A stretch of 64,000 nucleotides of DNA, from NCBI GenBank assembly GCA_010093605.1, contig MU004186.1, positions 79,765 through 143,764 on the forward strand. Reading direction: 5' to 3'. The position numbers were made by a program, and so were the translations under genes. This stretch comes from Lophium mytilinum (taxonomy: Eukaryota > Ascomycota > Dothideomycetes > Mytilinidiales > Mytilinidiaceae). The notes beneath the pieces are model-generated. The model searched no databases and had not been told where the DNA came from. It worked only from the letters and a program-made list of their open reading frames with translations. Below, one piece after another: positions 31,498 through 44,670 of the stretch. How positions within the stretch are numbered: position 1 is the first letter of the stretch; every line of letters begins with the position of its first letter.

Positions 31498-32550
31498 TCT
31501 GAGGAAGCTAAGGTCTGGATTATTAGGAAAAAGACTCTGTAAAGCAGTGATATTGGATAAGGATCGCGCAGTCACGAAGTTCGGGGGATGGTATGTGATG
31601 GCGAGCAGCGGAGTCCGCGAGGTGGTGGGTGGAGATGGGATGCGTTGGCGGCGTTGTATTCGCAGATGCGGGCAGGTGAAAGGCTCGTCAATGAATGGTT
31701 GCAAAGTCGGGGAGGACGTGCCCCAGCGTCAAAGAAGAGGCCTCGCGGAAACTGTCGTGTCAACTGTCAACCGGCAATTGTTCGCTGGTACCGATGCGCA
31801 ATCGTGGAGAAAGAGTGGGCGAAGCGTGGGCCGACGTCGAAGTGTCCCGGTGTCGGTGACGTAAGGCGGGTTCCTGCATCTTTTTGTGGGATTTCTCTTG
31901 GCAGAGGTCGGAATTCCGCTCTTTATCCCACCCCTCCATCACTGTACCGTCTCATCTCAACTCATCTCTTCCTATGCAAAAAGCGACTGTACCTTCTGTA
32001 TATGTGACTCTTTGGACAAAAATGTACCTTTATTGCCTATCCATCACTTTATACAGCTTCATGTCTTCCCATTCTCTCTTCCGGAACCCCCCGCATACCA
32101 TACGGTGACCGGAGCTTCTAGACTGTGCCTTGATAGATATGTGTACGCCTGTTTATCGTTGTCGACAGTGCTTTGATACACCTCCAGAAACCTGGATGGT
32201 ATATACTCCAAGCGCTTTGAACAATCCGTGAAGTGGCCTCACTGCTCACTCGGACAGTGTCACGTGTGAAGGAAACCACGCGTACGACGAGCATCACCAG
32301 AAATAGACTAACAACCTCAGCTTTACCCTGTAGTGCTGCTAACAGACCTCCGCTCAGCCACGCGTTTTCCATCATCATGTTGCTTATTTCTCTGCAGAGA
32401 TATGCGCAACTCCGCGCGTCCGCGACGTGATTTGGTCCGCCAGCAACATAGGCTCTCATTCAAAAGCCAGTCGTTCCTCTGGAAGCCTGACGATAGATAA
32501 CTTCCACTAAAAGCCATCAAAGGACCGTCACTCCCAAAGCATAATTCGAT

Positions 32551-33587
32551 ATGGCCGGTATGTCTACCCACTCAGAGCCCTGTCATGCATGACCAATTTC
32601 GCTCACATGGGTCTAGCAGGTGCTGCTCAAAAGGCTATCAGTAACTTCTTGTCGAACGAGTCGTGCTTCGCGCTGCTCATCAAGGCCTCTTCTGATGGCC
32701 TCACACCGCTTCCTGCCATCACCATCGAGAAACACTCAGAATCAGACTTGATCAGCGCCCTCCCCCTCCTCACCAGCTACATCACTCCAAAACGCCCCCT
32801 GTATGTTATCGTTAGAGAGCGGGATCGTCTGATGTTCATCACCTATGTTCCTTTTCTGGCCCCTCAGGATCAGCAAAAGCTCATCATGGACAAAAGGTCG
32901 GCTGTAGCTGCCGACTTAGGCGCCGATAATCTGTTCTATGCATGCATCTGCAAAGAGTCTGCGGACATCCTGGATTGGAGGGCTTGGGAGTCAAGAGAAG
33001 CGTCGTTAACCAAATTCGGGAGTCCAGAACACATGGACGAGCATGGGAACAGGGTAGTTGTGGAGACTACGCCGGGTCTGCCACGATTCGTGGATCTCGG
33101 TTACACGAAACACCAATGCAGGCTCTGCGATCGCCGCATGAAAATGCCCATAACAGACGAGGCCAAAGCGGCACTAACGACTTTAACGTCGAGAGGATCT
33201 ATCGTACAACTCGTAAGTTCAGGCCCACACGGCGTATCGACATAGTACTATCTTCTACTGCATGAATCTCACCATATGGCCTCTTAGTTCGTCGATGTTC
33301 CAACCGAGACTATCACGCTTGGACTGTCCGAGACTCGTGTGTCCCCGTCTGAGCTTCCATCCAGAATCTCGCCACAACCAAGCTTCACCTTTTACCATCA
33401 TTCCGATTCCGGCTCGCTCCTGTTCATCTATTGCTGTCCACCAGACGCCACAGTCAAGGCTCGCATGACGCATACTATGGCGGTTCCAGGGCTAGTAAAT
33501 GTAATTGCAAGGGAAGCAGGCGTTGAAGTGACCAGGAAGATAGAAATTGATGGTCCCGAAGACTTGACCCCGGATCGACTGGGCTAG
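32551..33587 (+). CDS. TWF1: twinfilin, actin-monomer-binding protein
   Basis: Binds ADP-actin monomers and filament barbed ends through two ADF-homology domains. Exons: 32551-32557 (only ATGGCCG), 32620-33212 and 33288-33587. The introns are GTATGT...CTAGCAG (62 nt) and GTAAGT...CTCTTAG (75 nt), and frame is kept throughout, giving 299 aa. The first ADF-H domain covers about residues 3-130, a linker with the diagnostic RRMKMPITDEAKAAL lies near residue 180, and the second ADF-H domain ends in LLFIYCCPP, VKARMTHTMA and VTRKIEIDGPEDLT, close to the actin-binding helix of animal twinfilins. The linker is longer than usual and contains a CRLC pair. The short C-terminus stops right after the second domain, without the capping-protein-binding tail of animals. 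Confidence 0.85.
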
Positions 33588-34157
33588 GAAGCTGCGCCAT
33601 ACCAAGCAATCGCCCCGTAACGCCCACGAGGTTGGCGACGCACTTCGGAGGCCTGTGTCCATTCCGGAGGATGGTGGAGACAAACGCACGTTATACTGCA
33701 TGAATAGTACGCTATAGAGACTCTCACTTCCCAACTCAACGGTTCCAATGTCTCCAACCTCCGGCGCTTTTCCTTGTTTTGACTTTTCCTGGGGTTGAAA
33801 GTTCTAACCTAGACGAATAAAATCCGATCCACCCCAGCATTTCTTCTTTGATCCGGGTGGCCAATGCCTTCTGTTCCCCGGTTCCCCTTCCCCACCCCTG
33901 TTGTGCATGAATGATGCTGGCCCTTGCTTGGACCGTATGGTTACCTGTGATGATCTTCTGATATCTCGGAAACAGCCGCCTGCGCAATCCCGAGAACGGT
34001 TGTTCTATGCTTGCTTAGCGAACTTGTGCACCGTCTCGGTTGTTTTCTGCATTGTTATATATCTCTTGGAGGTTCCCTTCACATAGAATTCGAAGAGCTG
34101 ACTCTGTTTCCTCAACTTGAGTGTCCCCCGAAAAATTTCCTTGTACTGTTCAACATC

Positions 34158-36279
34158 ATGGCGTCTTCACAGGCATCTAACGATGGGAACCCCACACCTA
34201 CAGAGTCTTCCAATCATGATGTTGAGAAAGGAGGGTTTGACCAGACTGTTGAACGCTACGACACACGGGCGACGACAGAGGAACCATTCCACTTCTCCAT
34301 TGGGAAATGGCTAGCACTTTCTGTGAGTTGACGTCCTTTCTGACCCTTCTCCATCTCTTCCTATTTGTCCCCACCAATAGCACATAGCCAACATCTTCCT
34401 GAAACTGACCTATGACTAGGGTCTTCTCCTGGGCTTCATTGCAGATGTCTACGCCCAGGTGTTGGTTCAGAACTCAATGACATATTTGAACGCGAAGCTT
34501 GGTACGACTCTGCTCTGTACACCTTAGAAAATCTATTAATCTCTTCTCCTAGGCCCTACGAATGAGTACCCATGGGTTGGCCAGATGGCCATCTTCACAG
34601 CAACTGTACCTGCTCCTGTCGTAGGATACTTCTCCGATATCTATGGTCGACGTAACTTCATCCTCGCGGGTAGTGTTCTCGCCTTCATCGGTCTCATTGT
34701 ATCGGCGAATGTGTCCACGATCCCAAGGTTATATGGAGCATGTGCTATCACCGGAATGGGGGCTGCCATGCACCAGCTTGCTATTCCAGCCCTATGTGAG
34801 ATGGTGCCTCGACGCTCGCGACCGTTTGCGATCGGGTCATTTGCGGCCGCACTTGCACCTGCTGCTGCTTTCGGGCCTGTCACTGGTTAGTTTTCTCAAA
34901 GGCTCTCAACATGCCCATATCAATTACGAGAAATTGACGTCCACTGCAGCTGCGAGTATTCTGATCCATTACGATTGGACTGTCATATTCTGGATCCCTT
35001 TCGCGATCAACATTCTGGCGTTCATCCTCACATTCCTATTCTACCACCCGATGAATCAATACGTCAGATATGAGGGAAAGACCGCGTTGCAGCAACTTGT
35101 CAACCTAGACTGGGCTGCCGCAGTTCTCGTGGTCATGGGAGCTTGTCTCGCTCTTCTCGGAGTCACTTTCGGGCTCTTCCAATATCCTTGGTAAGGTGTC
35201 CATTTGATAATGCTGTTGTGACAGATGGCTCATACTACAAATAGGGACTCCCCCAAGACTCTCGGAACGCTCGTTGCTGGCCTGTGCATGGTCATTGGCA
35301 CAATTCCGTACGGCTTTATTATGCGGAAGAAGCTTACGTTCGCCATGTTCCCCAACACCATCTTTGCACAATACCGCCAGTTTACTACCTTCCTATTCCC
35401 GATTCTCTTCTGCGCCCTAGTTTTCAACACTACCGCGGTTGTCTGGCCCCAGCAAGTACACCTGCTCTATACTCAAGATTCAATCATAGCGGGGTGGTAT
35501 GTCTCGGCAGCACCACTCGCGGGTATCTTTTTCTCGCCAATGTACGGCTTGATCTTCCAGAAATTTGCGAGATTCTCACGCTGGATCCTCACATTCCTGG
35601 TCTTTACCTTGACTCTTCTCTCTGCTTGTCAAGCTACATTATGTAAGTGCTCATCTGTTCTCGTAGAAAATGTCGGCAAGTCCCCCGGTCTGACCATCCC
35701 ACAGCGCCCACCAAGGCCTCCGGCTCCCTTGCCATCGTGTGCCTCATGGGAACCGTCTACAGCGGCATCGTCGTGGGCATGACATCCTACATGCAACTCG
35801 TCCCTCATCGCTGGCTTGGTACCGCCTTCCAATTCGACGTCTTCCTGCGCGTCATCGGCTCCTCCGCCGCCGGCTTCGTCTACTCCGTCATCCTCACCAA
35901 CAAACTCACCGAGCTCCTCCCGACAGACGTTGCCGTGCCGCTCGCGGAAGCCGGCGTCGACCCCACCGTCATTCCCCAGGTCATTCAGGCCCTTATGGCC
36001 GGCATCAGAACCAGCCCGGCGCTTGCGGCGCTGAAGCCGGAGCAGATTGGTCTTGCAGCGATGGGGCTGCAGAAGGCTTTCATTAGCAGCTTCCGCATCA
36101 TCTATTATGCTACTATTGCATTGGGCGTGCCGTGTATTGCGTTTGTGGCATTCAGCAAGAGCTTCGATAATCTGTTGACGGGCGAGGTGGAGGTCAGGCT
36201 TGTGGAGGGTCTGCATATCTACCCGGAGACGGACACCGGAGATGGGCCTGTTGTTGCTGAGGGCGGTCCTTGGTTGTAG
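34158..36279 (+). CDS. MFS transporter, TRI12/siderophore-type family
   Basis: Six exons: 34158-34322, 34420-34501, 34553-34885, 34950-35190, 35245-35642 and 35705-36279. All introns are 50-97 nt with GTGAGT/GTACGA/GTTAGT/GTAAGG/GTAAGT donors and AG acceptors, and the joined frame gives 597 aa. A hydrophilic N-terminus of about 45 residues leads into 12-14 membrane helices. The MFS loop 2-3 signature is GYFSDIYGRRNFILAGSVLA, followed by a helix with GACAITGMGAAMHQLAIPAL and the loop PRRSRPFAIG, all typical of the TRI12 group that includes trichothecene efflux pumps and siderophore permeases. The substrate is not readable from sequence, and no toxin or siderophore cluster surrounds it. Plasma membrane is the likely site. 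Confidence 0.88.
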
Positions 36280-36370
36280 ATGGTAGGATGTTGAAAAGTT
36301 GTTTTGGTGGCGCCGACGCTCGCTACAGTACATAGATACATCTGTGGCTCCATCCATAGACTTAACCTAT

Positions 36371-36390
36371 ACATACATACATACATACAT
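36371..36390. repeat. (ACAT)5 microsatellite
   Basis: Five perfect tetranucleotide units about 90 bases after the transporter stop codon, probably in its 3' UTR. Confidence 0.9.
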
Positions 36391-37562
36391 AGGCAGCTAT
36401 CTGATAATCTCTAATACTGTGCCGTTACATCAAGCTCCTTAAAACGCCAGACAAGTCGTAGTCCTTCATGCGGAAGATCGTGCTCCCTTTCCGCTCTCAT
36501 GAAAAAGCTTACCACCAGAACCCAAGGTTTATGAAAGAACCACACCACGCTGGCTCGGCGTAACACAAAAATCTCCCACATCTCAAACCCCCTCCCTCGA
36601 ATCCCTCCCCCCCTAACCATGCCAACACATGGCCCTCGACCCACTGCGCCGTCGGCTACCACACCTAGAACCACGAACGGACCACTCACAAGGGAGCGGG
36701 CCACCATCCACACCCCGCAAACCGGGGAGCGAGACTGGGGAGCAAGCTGGGGGTCGGCGCCGGGGGTCCTGCATTCCTTGACTCAGCAACCACGAGGGCG
36801 TTGACAGTGCGGTTCGCATTTGGTGGCGCGGCCGGGGACGTTGGCTGGGGTTCGGGCCGGGGGGCGTGTGCGTTCCGGGGGTGGGGAGTGCATTCTAGTG
36901 GACGTCGAGTCGGACGCATAGCGGCGATTTGAAGAGTCAGGTTTTGGGTACTTAGGGGTGGTTGGACATCACTGGAAACCGGAATGGGGCTGGGGTTTAA
37001 ACTAGGGGTTTGGAATTTCTATTGCAAGATGGCGCAGCTGGTTTTGACTATTTTATGAGACGCAATCTAGTTGCGATGGAGTGCTGCTTTATCGAGGTTC
37101 TTGACGAATATCTAAACTCTAATAGTTATAGGGAATCTGCACTATTCTAAGGGAACCAACGGCTTCCTAGGATCCTCCGAACAGCATCTCCTATGGCTCA
37201 TATTACCTTCACATTAGGGTACTACTCGATGAAATCTGGTTTGTCAGGCTACCCTTATTCACACTATTAGGAGCCCAGCTTATGGTACATTCAGTTACCA
37301 CCATTAAACGTCCTTTGATCGATGCGAACGGTGACTTCCTCTTTGTATCTCATGCATGATGCATGAAACACTTCTCCATCCGCTTCTTCACGTACCACGT
37401 ACACGTACACATTGCGTTGTCGACGTGCTCTTCTTTCTGCGGCACTTTTTCGATTCTAAGGGTCAGGATCTCTTATGTGGTGGGTAGTAGGTATGAGAAT
37501 AGGACAGTTTGCATGGGGAGCCTCTACAGTTCTTCAACAAGTCATTCCCCGCTTCCATCCGG
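36391..37562. other. intergenic, no gene seen
   Basis: Contains a GC-rich stretch (about 36600-36920) in which most frames happen to be open, then an AT-richer part. No protein-like reading was found. Confidence 0.5.
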
Positions 37563-40500
37563 TCATATTTCTGATGTCACCTGCATCGCCTCCTCAATTT
37601 GCTCCGTCCACAGCCCATGCAACCCTCTCTGCCGCCCAGCATCACCCCAAGCCTTCAACAACTCCAAAAGAGTGTCTATCTCCGCCAAGATTGTAGCCCT
37701 CTTCGCATCACCTGCTTCCAGAGCCTGGCAAGACCGTTGCGCCCCACTCAGAATCACCTTCGCCCCATACGCAACTCGCAACCCTAGCGTGAACATCTCT
37801 GGTTTGCTCGCCCATCCGAGTGCTCCGTCTTCCTCCTCCACCGTCGTGGCGGTCAGCCAACTGATGCCCCCAATGACCCAATGCTTGAACTCCTTCTGAA
37901 GGCTGTCGCTCGGATCTGACTTGAAGGGGAGGCGGCTTAAGACATCAGCCCAGATTGCAATCTCTCTAGTCTCGTCGACGAATAGGTTTTGCTTCTCTTG
38001 CGCAAAGAGTGCGGAGTTCTCCTTGCGCGCATCTGCCACTGCGGTTTGGAAAGGAGTTTCGAAAGGGCTTTGGCCCACGGCTGTGCCCATGAAGCGTCGT
38101 AGAGCCTCGTGGTGGAGAAAACTGAAGTCGGCATAGAAGTTTGCGAAATGCTCAGCGAGCTGTTGGCTTGCAAGTAGGGGTACCACATCCCGATTAGCAG
38201 ATGCGTATTCGGGCCCGGCAAGCACTCTCGTAGCGACAGAGGCAGCGACCTCGCGAATGTCGTCGTCATCGTCGTTTAAGGCGTCGTAGACTAGGAATCC
38301 GAGGCGAAGCAATTGCGGACTCTTGGATGTAGCCCAAATATGCTCAGAACCAGCGAGGGAACGCGCGGCGGCAAATCTGATGTCAAAGGGCTGTGGACAA
38401 TTGATTAGCAGGAGACTAGCAATGATGAGGGCAACGGGATGCGTACATTAGACTCGTATAACGCTCTGGAAATGATTCGGGCGTATCTTTCCATCTCTTC
38501 GAGGTCATTTGGCTTCCGTTCTGCGCTGAGTCGTGTCTTGTGGTCGAGGAAATATCCGTGTAGTGGCAACGAAGCCTCACATTCCATAGGTGGGCCATAT
38601 AGACTGCTCTTCTCGAGGTCTCCAATAGTCTGGCTGATAGTAAGAAAACTAGCGTTTTCGAAGAAGGAAGATCTAGCTGCTCGATCTGACAATAAGGAAG
38701 CTATGGCAGTGCGTGATGCGGCTTTGACTTCTGGGTCCTTGGCGTCTAGTGAGATATTGTTAAGGCAAGCGATGATCTGTGGTTTAGGAAGCGCCAATGA
38801 ACGGGATTGTGCGCGATCTATCAGGTCGACTAGTTCTTCTAGGAGAGCGCAGTAATTGTTTGGATCGAATCTTGAAATGTCTCGTAAAAGGGGTTCGAAA
38901 GTCTTATGGATATCTTCGGCGTCCGATGTAGGTGTCCCGGACGTCTCTCGCTTGATCAAGTGCTGAAGGATCAAGTAAAGACTGGCAGACCTGCGCAGTA
39001 ATGCTGAACCAGCAACTATGCTCGATTGAAAACTTGTTGCGAGGTCTCTCATACTACTTTGATGGTTCTGCTGAAGAAGATTTGCGATCTGGTTGAGAGC
39101 GGCCGAATGTTTGGATGCATACTGCGCAAAGTAAAAGGCTTTTCTAAACTCATTGATGACATCGAGATACGCTGAACGTATAAGAGGGTTTGGACTGGTT
39201 TTGTACAAGTCATTGAAATGATTCAGCACCTCTTCTAGGATGCTGTCAATCCGCTCTAATTAGTTGTTAGCCTAGTTTATACGTCATCCAAGAGGCAGCA
39301 TACCAAAAGAAGAATTGATCAACGCGGGTATTAGACGAGATTTCAATCCATATCGTAGACAAAGTAATTTTCCATGGATCGCATGCTGTCCGACGCTCGG
39401 TTGAACTAGCAAGGCTTGAATTCGGTCCAGAATGTCGTGAGAGCAGAGACCAGAAACCCATGTTCGAGCCGCCATGTCTCGAATGTACCAATGCGGTGTT
39501 TCGGTCAGTTTAAAAACAAGCAGTCGGATTTGGCCATCTTTGGCGGACGGAGCCGGAGCTTGTTGGAGTATTTGTAGAGCCGGAAACACGACCTCCATTC
39601 CTTGATCCGTTCTTCCAGATGACACTATAGAGCTTGCCTCGGCGGCATCGTTGCTTGATTTTTCTAATGTAATCAATCTGACCAGAATATCAAGCAAATT
39701 AGGAAATCGGTCGTATGATAAGCGCGACGTCCTTGTGAGTTGCTTCTCGTTCCAGCGTTGCGTATCTCCTGTACCTAGTAGTCGCTCAATCAGTGCCTTG
39801 AAAAGCATAAGCCCACAGTTCCGGATTGGCCAACTACATAGCGTCAGTCACATCAAAGTTTTCACTACTCCGAACGCTTTACTCACAATTCCGATCCTAG
39901 TTTTGTCGCAGCAAGATCTAGTCCCTTGCTTAGATAGGCCTCAGATGCCGAGGCGAGTGTTGTGGTTATGAAGATGTCCTTGATGCAGTTGAGTGCATGG
40001 ACCTGAGGTATGCGGCTCTCATCGAACTTCGAGAACCCTGGGTCCAAAGACGCCTCAGCAAAAAGGTCTTCTATGACATACTTGAAAAGGGGACTCTCTG
40101 AGTCTGCGGAAATGATGCCAGTTATCAGAGAAGGTATCCCGGCGGAGCGGCGGGTGACGATTGGAGATTCGTTCCGGATGTAGAGCATAGTATCCTAGTT
40201 CGCCTCAGCAATGAAATGCAGAAAGGGAAGAGTAACGTACCTGATACCAGGAGAGCAGTAGTTCTTGAGTATCTTCGTTTCCTATCTTAGAACAGCGTTG
40301 GCAGCAAACTGCGAATGTCTGCGCCACTGTAGAGAACGCTCCTCGGTGTCTAAGGTTGATTAGCTGAGTGAAGCACAATGTCCCTAGTCGCTTGACTTGG
40401 AAGCTATCCAGGATAGAGAGTGACGAGATTGTCCCGAATGGAGCTTTTGAGACGATAGCACGAAGTAGCATGCTGATTCGCTTAGCTGAAGTCCTATAAA

Positions 40501-43050
40501 AGGATAAATTGACTGACCTAGCCTCCTTGAGTGCTCTCCAAGAGTAACTCAAAATATCCTTCGTCGTGATATGTGAGTCAGCTTCTACATCATCTGGTAC
40601 ATGGCCTTCTGGCGCATCGTTGCACAAGATGTCTTGGACGCAATTCCACACGTCATGTAATGACATATATAGTCGGGAATGCAAATTTCTCCATGAGTCT
40701 AGGCACTCTCGCGATCCCGCTTCTAGCATCGAGTAGAAATCAACACGCTCCACAATGAATCTTCGGTACATCAGCTTTGTGATACATTTACTATCATGTA
40801 GACTTACCTGATGCTAGCGAGAACGCCGTGTGCAGGGTATTTGTTCACCGCGACGGAAAGATTTTGTCGTGCAATTTCAACAGTCTTCTCTAGTTGCTCC
40901 GCCAGATGGTCGATGATTGTCCACTTGGACAGCCACCACTCGTCATGTTCCCCAACGATGCTTCGAAGAGTAATTTCATCATTAGCTTGAGAATACAAAA
41001 GCTCGTAGGCTCGTGCAACCCCATCGGCATGATCAGCCCGGCCAGTCCGTAGCATGATTTTCTCAGCTCGTTCGATAAATCGTAGAATCTCTACAGAACT
41101 CGACCGCGGCATCTCTTCTGGTTGAGACGAGGGTGGCGTATGATTGCCTCCAGTTGGTGCCTGACCGTCTAGATGCTTTGCGATTCTTCGGTTACCTTCG
41201 TACCTAAGTCTGAGAATAGAAGCTGCCACACTATGTACCTCATCGAAGGGGTCTAGCAGGAGGTCTAATAACGATCGTATTAGTTTTGGAGTGTAAATAT
41301 CCCTCCGATGATACCACTTCTTATCTCCTTGAGCTTGCTTTGCAAGGCTCGTGTGAGACACGGTAGGGTCTAGACCTGATCTGACTACGATGTTTAGCGA
41401 CTTCAGCGCAGTTATATGCCGCTGGTATGACGCAGTCGGCCGAAGTTCAGAGCCGAGGAAGCTGATGTACCACGAAATGAAATCGACATGGTAATTCAAG
41501 ATACCACACAGCTCGTCTTTGTTAGTTTCCGTCTTTCGAATCCCATCAGAACTTTTACTAGAGAGCGACTTTAGAGCTGCTGCGTTTCCTTCAATCGCTT
41601 TGCTCAAAGTCGCTGTAGCCGACCTCAGGCGGTCAAAAAGCCGTTGGACCCGACTCAATAGTTCGCCGCGAAAGTTTGCATCCGTGTCAGCATGGAGATG
41701 AAATATGTTATCCTGAAGACATCGGAGGCTGCCTCTGGTGATTGGCTTCGTGATACTTGCAGAGGAAACCAGAAGCGAAATTCCTGCGAGCCTGGCTTCC
41801 GGATTGGAATGAGATAATAGTTTTCCAAATACAATATCTGGAACGAGCAAAACACCTGCACGTACTTCGATAGTCTTAAGTTTGGCTTGATCTAATTTCG
41901 TCAGCAGTGGAGCTTTCTTCGGCTTGGGTTGCATGTAACGGACCGATGTCTTGAACCATTCCGAGGTCTTGGCCAACTTGAAGTGCAGCAAAGATTATGC
42001 TGATTGTTACCGGATCATCCAGTCGGCCGCTAGTATCGTCGTTGTCTTCCGCTACAGCAGACGATGTCTGCCCTAAGTAACGGTAGAATTGGAGATGATG
42101 TAAGAAGAGCATGTAGTCATCAAAACCCAACCTAAAGACTTCGGGAAAGACATGGTGTCGAAATTCCTGAATACTCTCCGGAGAGGCCCGTATGCTGTTT
42201 TCGAAAGGCTCTACCCATAGTGGAAGATCCGTGCTAATTCTAACATCGAAAGCGTTGCACTCTTGAGCTTTTGCAAGGAAATGAGCGACTAAGTGTCCAG
42301 CGGCAAGCGCGGTGTCGTTGTGTTGTACCCAGTCGAGGAATTTGGCGAGAAGGATCTGGCCGAGCTCTACTCGAGGTGGACGACATTCCGAATATACAGC
42401 AATCCTACTGGACAAATCAATGAGCTGATCGATGGAGACCAAATCTTTGGATATGAAGTGTGCTAGTGCTTGTAATGCAGGCTTGACTTTCCGGTGATTT
42501 TGGTACCTAGAAATGAGATTGACGGCTCTCAAGACTGCTTGATCACGGATTTGGAAGGAACATGGAGCGTTTTCTCTTTTCAACACACTAGTAAAAACAA
42601 CGAGCAGCTGTCTCATAGGCTTTGGTTTAGCTTTGTCGAAAAGGTTCAAGTAAATGCCAAAGAGCCTCGACCAAATCTGTTCTACCCAAATGACATTGCG
42701 GACAATCTCAATTTTGGCACCCTGACATCGCTCGATAATTCCGCAGAAGGCAACGCATGCGGTCGCGCGATGCGATGGTGATATTTCTGCATTTTCAGCA
42801 GTCTCTAACAGTGCATAGAGGGCATCTTTCACTATCCTAGTCATATTCATTAGTAGAGGACAGTATACATATAAGCAGTGTAGTAGATGGAAGCCCATAC
42901 GCCATGGATAATTCAAACTTACCTCAGTTGGCTTTCATCGACGACTGTAGACGAGTCGAGGCGAGCTATCAGATGAGAAGATTCTGTACCTAAGTGACGG
43001 ATGGCGTTCTCATCGACGAGAACGGTTGTAGAGGATGGCGGTTCAGCCAT
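37563..43050 (-). CDS. TRM732: tRNA 2'-O-methylation partner, TRM732/THADA family (DUF2428)
   Basis: In yeast, Trm732 binds the methyltransferase Trm7 to direct 2'-O-methylation of tRNA position 32; THADA is the animal counterpart. Eight exons fit in frame: 43050-42923, 42836-41944, 41891-40808, 40760-40241, 40195-39897, 39833-39304, 39255-38447 and 38390-37563, giving 1,696 aa. Introns are 45-86 nt. The whole protein is HEAT/armadillo-like helices. Diagnostic stretches are HLHADTDANFRGELLSRVQR, SELRPTASYQRHITALKSLN, the family signature TRRSAGIPSLITGI in exon 5, and WPIRNCGLMLFKALIERLLG in exon 6. The least certain join is exon 2 to 3 (donor GTCCGT, acceptor ATTAG), chosen because it restores frame. 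The start MAEPPSSTTVL follows a short leader. Confidence 0.92.
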
Positions 43051-44670
43051 GGTCGTCTTGTGCTGAGCGCGGGCCCTTATGTTCGAAGGCTCCCAGGCTT
43101 CATTGCATGCTAGAGACCGTGGCCTTCTGTATATTGTACCTAGGTGACTTGAAAGAAACGTTGACAGAATAGAGGGGTTTAGGATAGAGTATAATCTTCG
43201 TCTAGCGTGCCAAGCGACTAGGATCTTGAAGTTTCTCCGCTTACCTGACGACACCTCAACCATGGAACCGCCTTACATTCATCGTAGTCTCGATTTATCG
43301 ATTGATATCCTCCGCACATTTGAATAATGACATGCATGAAGTTCTCTCGATCAGACTTCTTCAAGGCCTTGAAGGCCTATAGAATATTCACGTTGCCTTC
43401 ATGAGTGTCGAAACTCAAAGTTTTCGTATAATCCATTTGACGTTACAGAACACGTGGATTGAGAGCGTTGTGGTTAGGAGGCAGCAGTTGTAGGCGTATG
43501 GCACAACTAGTATAGTAGGATATATATGCTGGTCCGTCCAAAAAATGTTCTCCTTTCTGCTCGCCCATGGAGATGCGACTCGTTCATCTCCGCTCAAGAC
43601 CTCAACTACTGCTTGTCGCCGTTGCATTCTTGTTAGCACTCTTTAAGTTCTGAAAGTAGCCTTGAGAAAGAATCCGGTGAAAAGAATCCAATGAAAAATA
43701 CCACGAAAAAGGGTATGAAGAGAAAGATTAGAGAGAACAGAAAGTAAGGAAGGTCGTGTCGCACGATCATATGAAACGATACATCCCATCGCCCGTGGTA
43801 GACGTCATGCCAGATCTATGGGCCTGCGTTAAGTACAATTTCTGTCGAAGCTATGGCTTGATGGACCAAGTCAACACTTGTTTTACACCTGGGAACCCGG
43901 TAAATGGTTCCATGGAATCCGGAACAACAATTTTCTTCTGAACCGCGCAGAACCCTCCGATGCTGCATGAGCTAGCCCACTTTTTGCCTCTTGCTCAAAT
44001 TTTCAGACTTTTGTCCCGTTTGAAATCATGAAAGTGTATCAGTTCAGGTAGCAGGAAACAGGCGGACACATTTACATGCTGCCGTTAGAGCTTTTCGGCG
44101 AACTTTCCTCATCTCAAACGAGATGACAGAATATGGCCCTGAGATGCTCTTGATTCACCGGGGCATATGAAATTTCATCAAGGAGGGGCGAACCGATTGG
44201 AGCCTAAGCCCTGCAATACCTACCTAGGTCCAAATCGCACTCGACCAAGACCATTGTGAGGTTCTACATTGAGAAAGAGACATAGAAGATGACTCTTATT
44301 GACATTACATACTTTTCTGTAGACTTTCCATGGGTTTCTCACGTCTGGTCCTATCCATCACATCCTTACCGTCGTTCCACGGCTAAAACCAACCAAGGTT
44401 ACAGACCGTGGCAGCACACTGCAACTCCCCCCTAGTCGAAGGGCTGGCCCTTCCGCTCTCCGATGACGTCGGGCAGAGGTCTATATAATCACGTCCTCCG
44501 CTGCATCTTCTACTACGTTGGCCGGCCAGAGAAGTGAAGTGGTCGGCGCAAGTGAACAGTTGTTCCAACGCTCAACCAATAAAGTCGTCCTCAACCAACA
44601 CCACGCCGGTGCAGCTGCCCCTCGCACACACGCCCACCTTTTTGGACACTAGCCAAGAGCCTTTTTACCT
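43051..44670. other. intergenic with possible core promoter
   Basis: About 1.6 kb between divergent genes. A TCTATATAAT box near 44479-44488, about 180 bases before the next ATG, could be the TATA element of the downstream gene. Nothing coding was seen. Confidence 0.4.

Noticed and set aside
33213-33245. Extension of the second twinfilin exon to a stop at 33245
   Set aside because: A GTAAGT donor at 33213 and a CTCTTAG acceptor join it to the second ADF domain in frame; the extension is intron.
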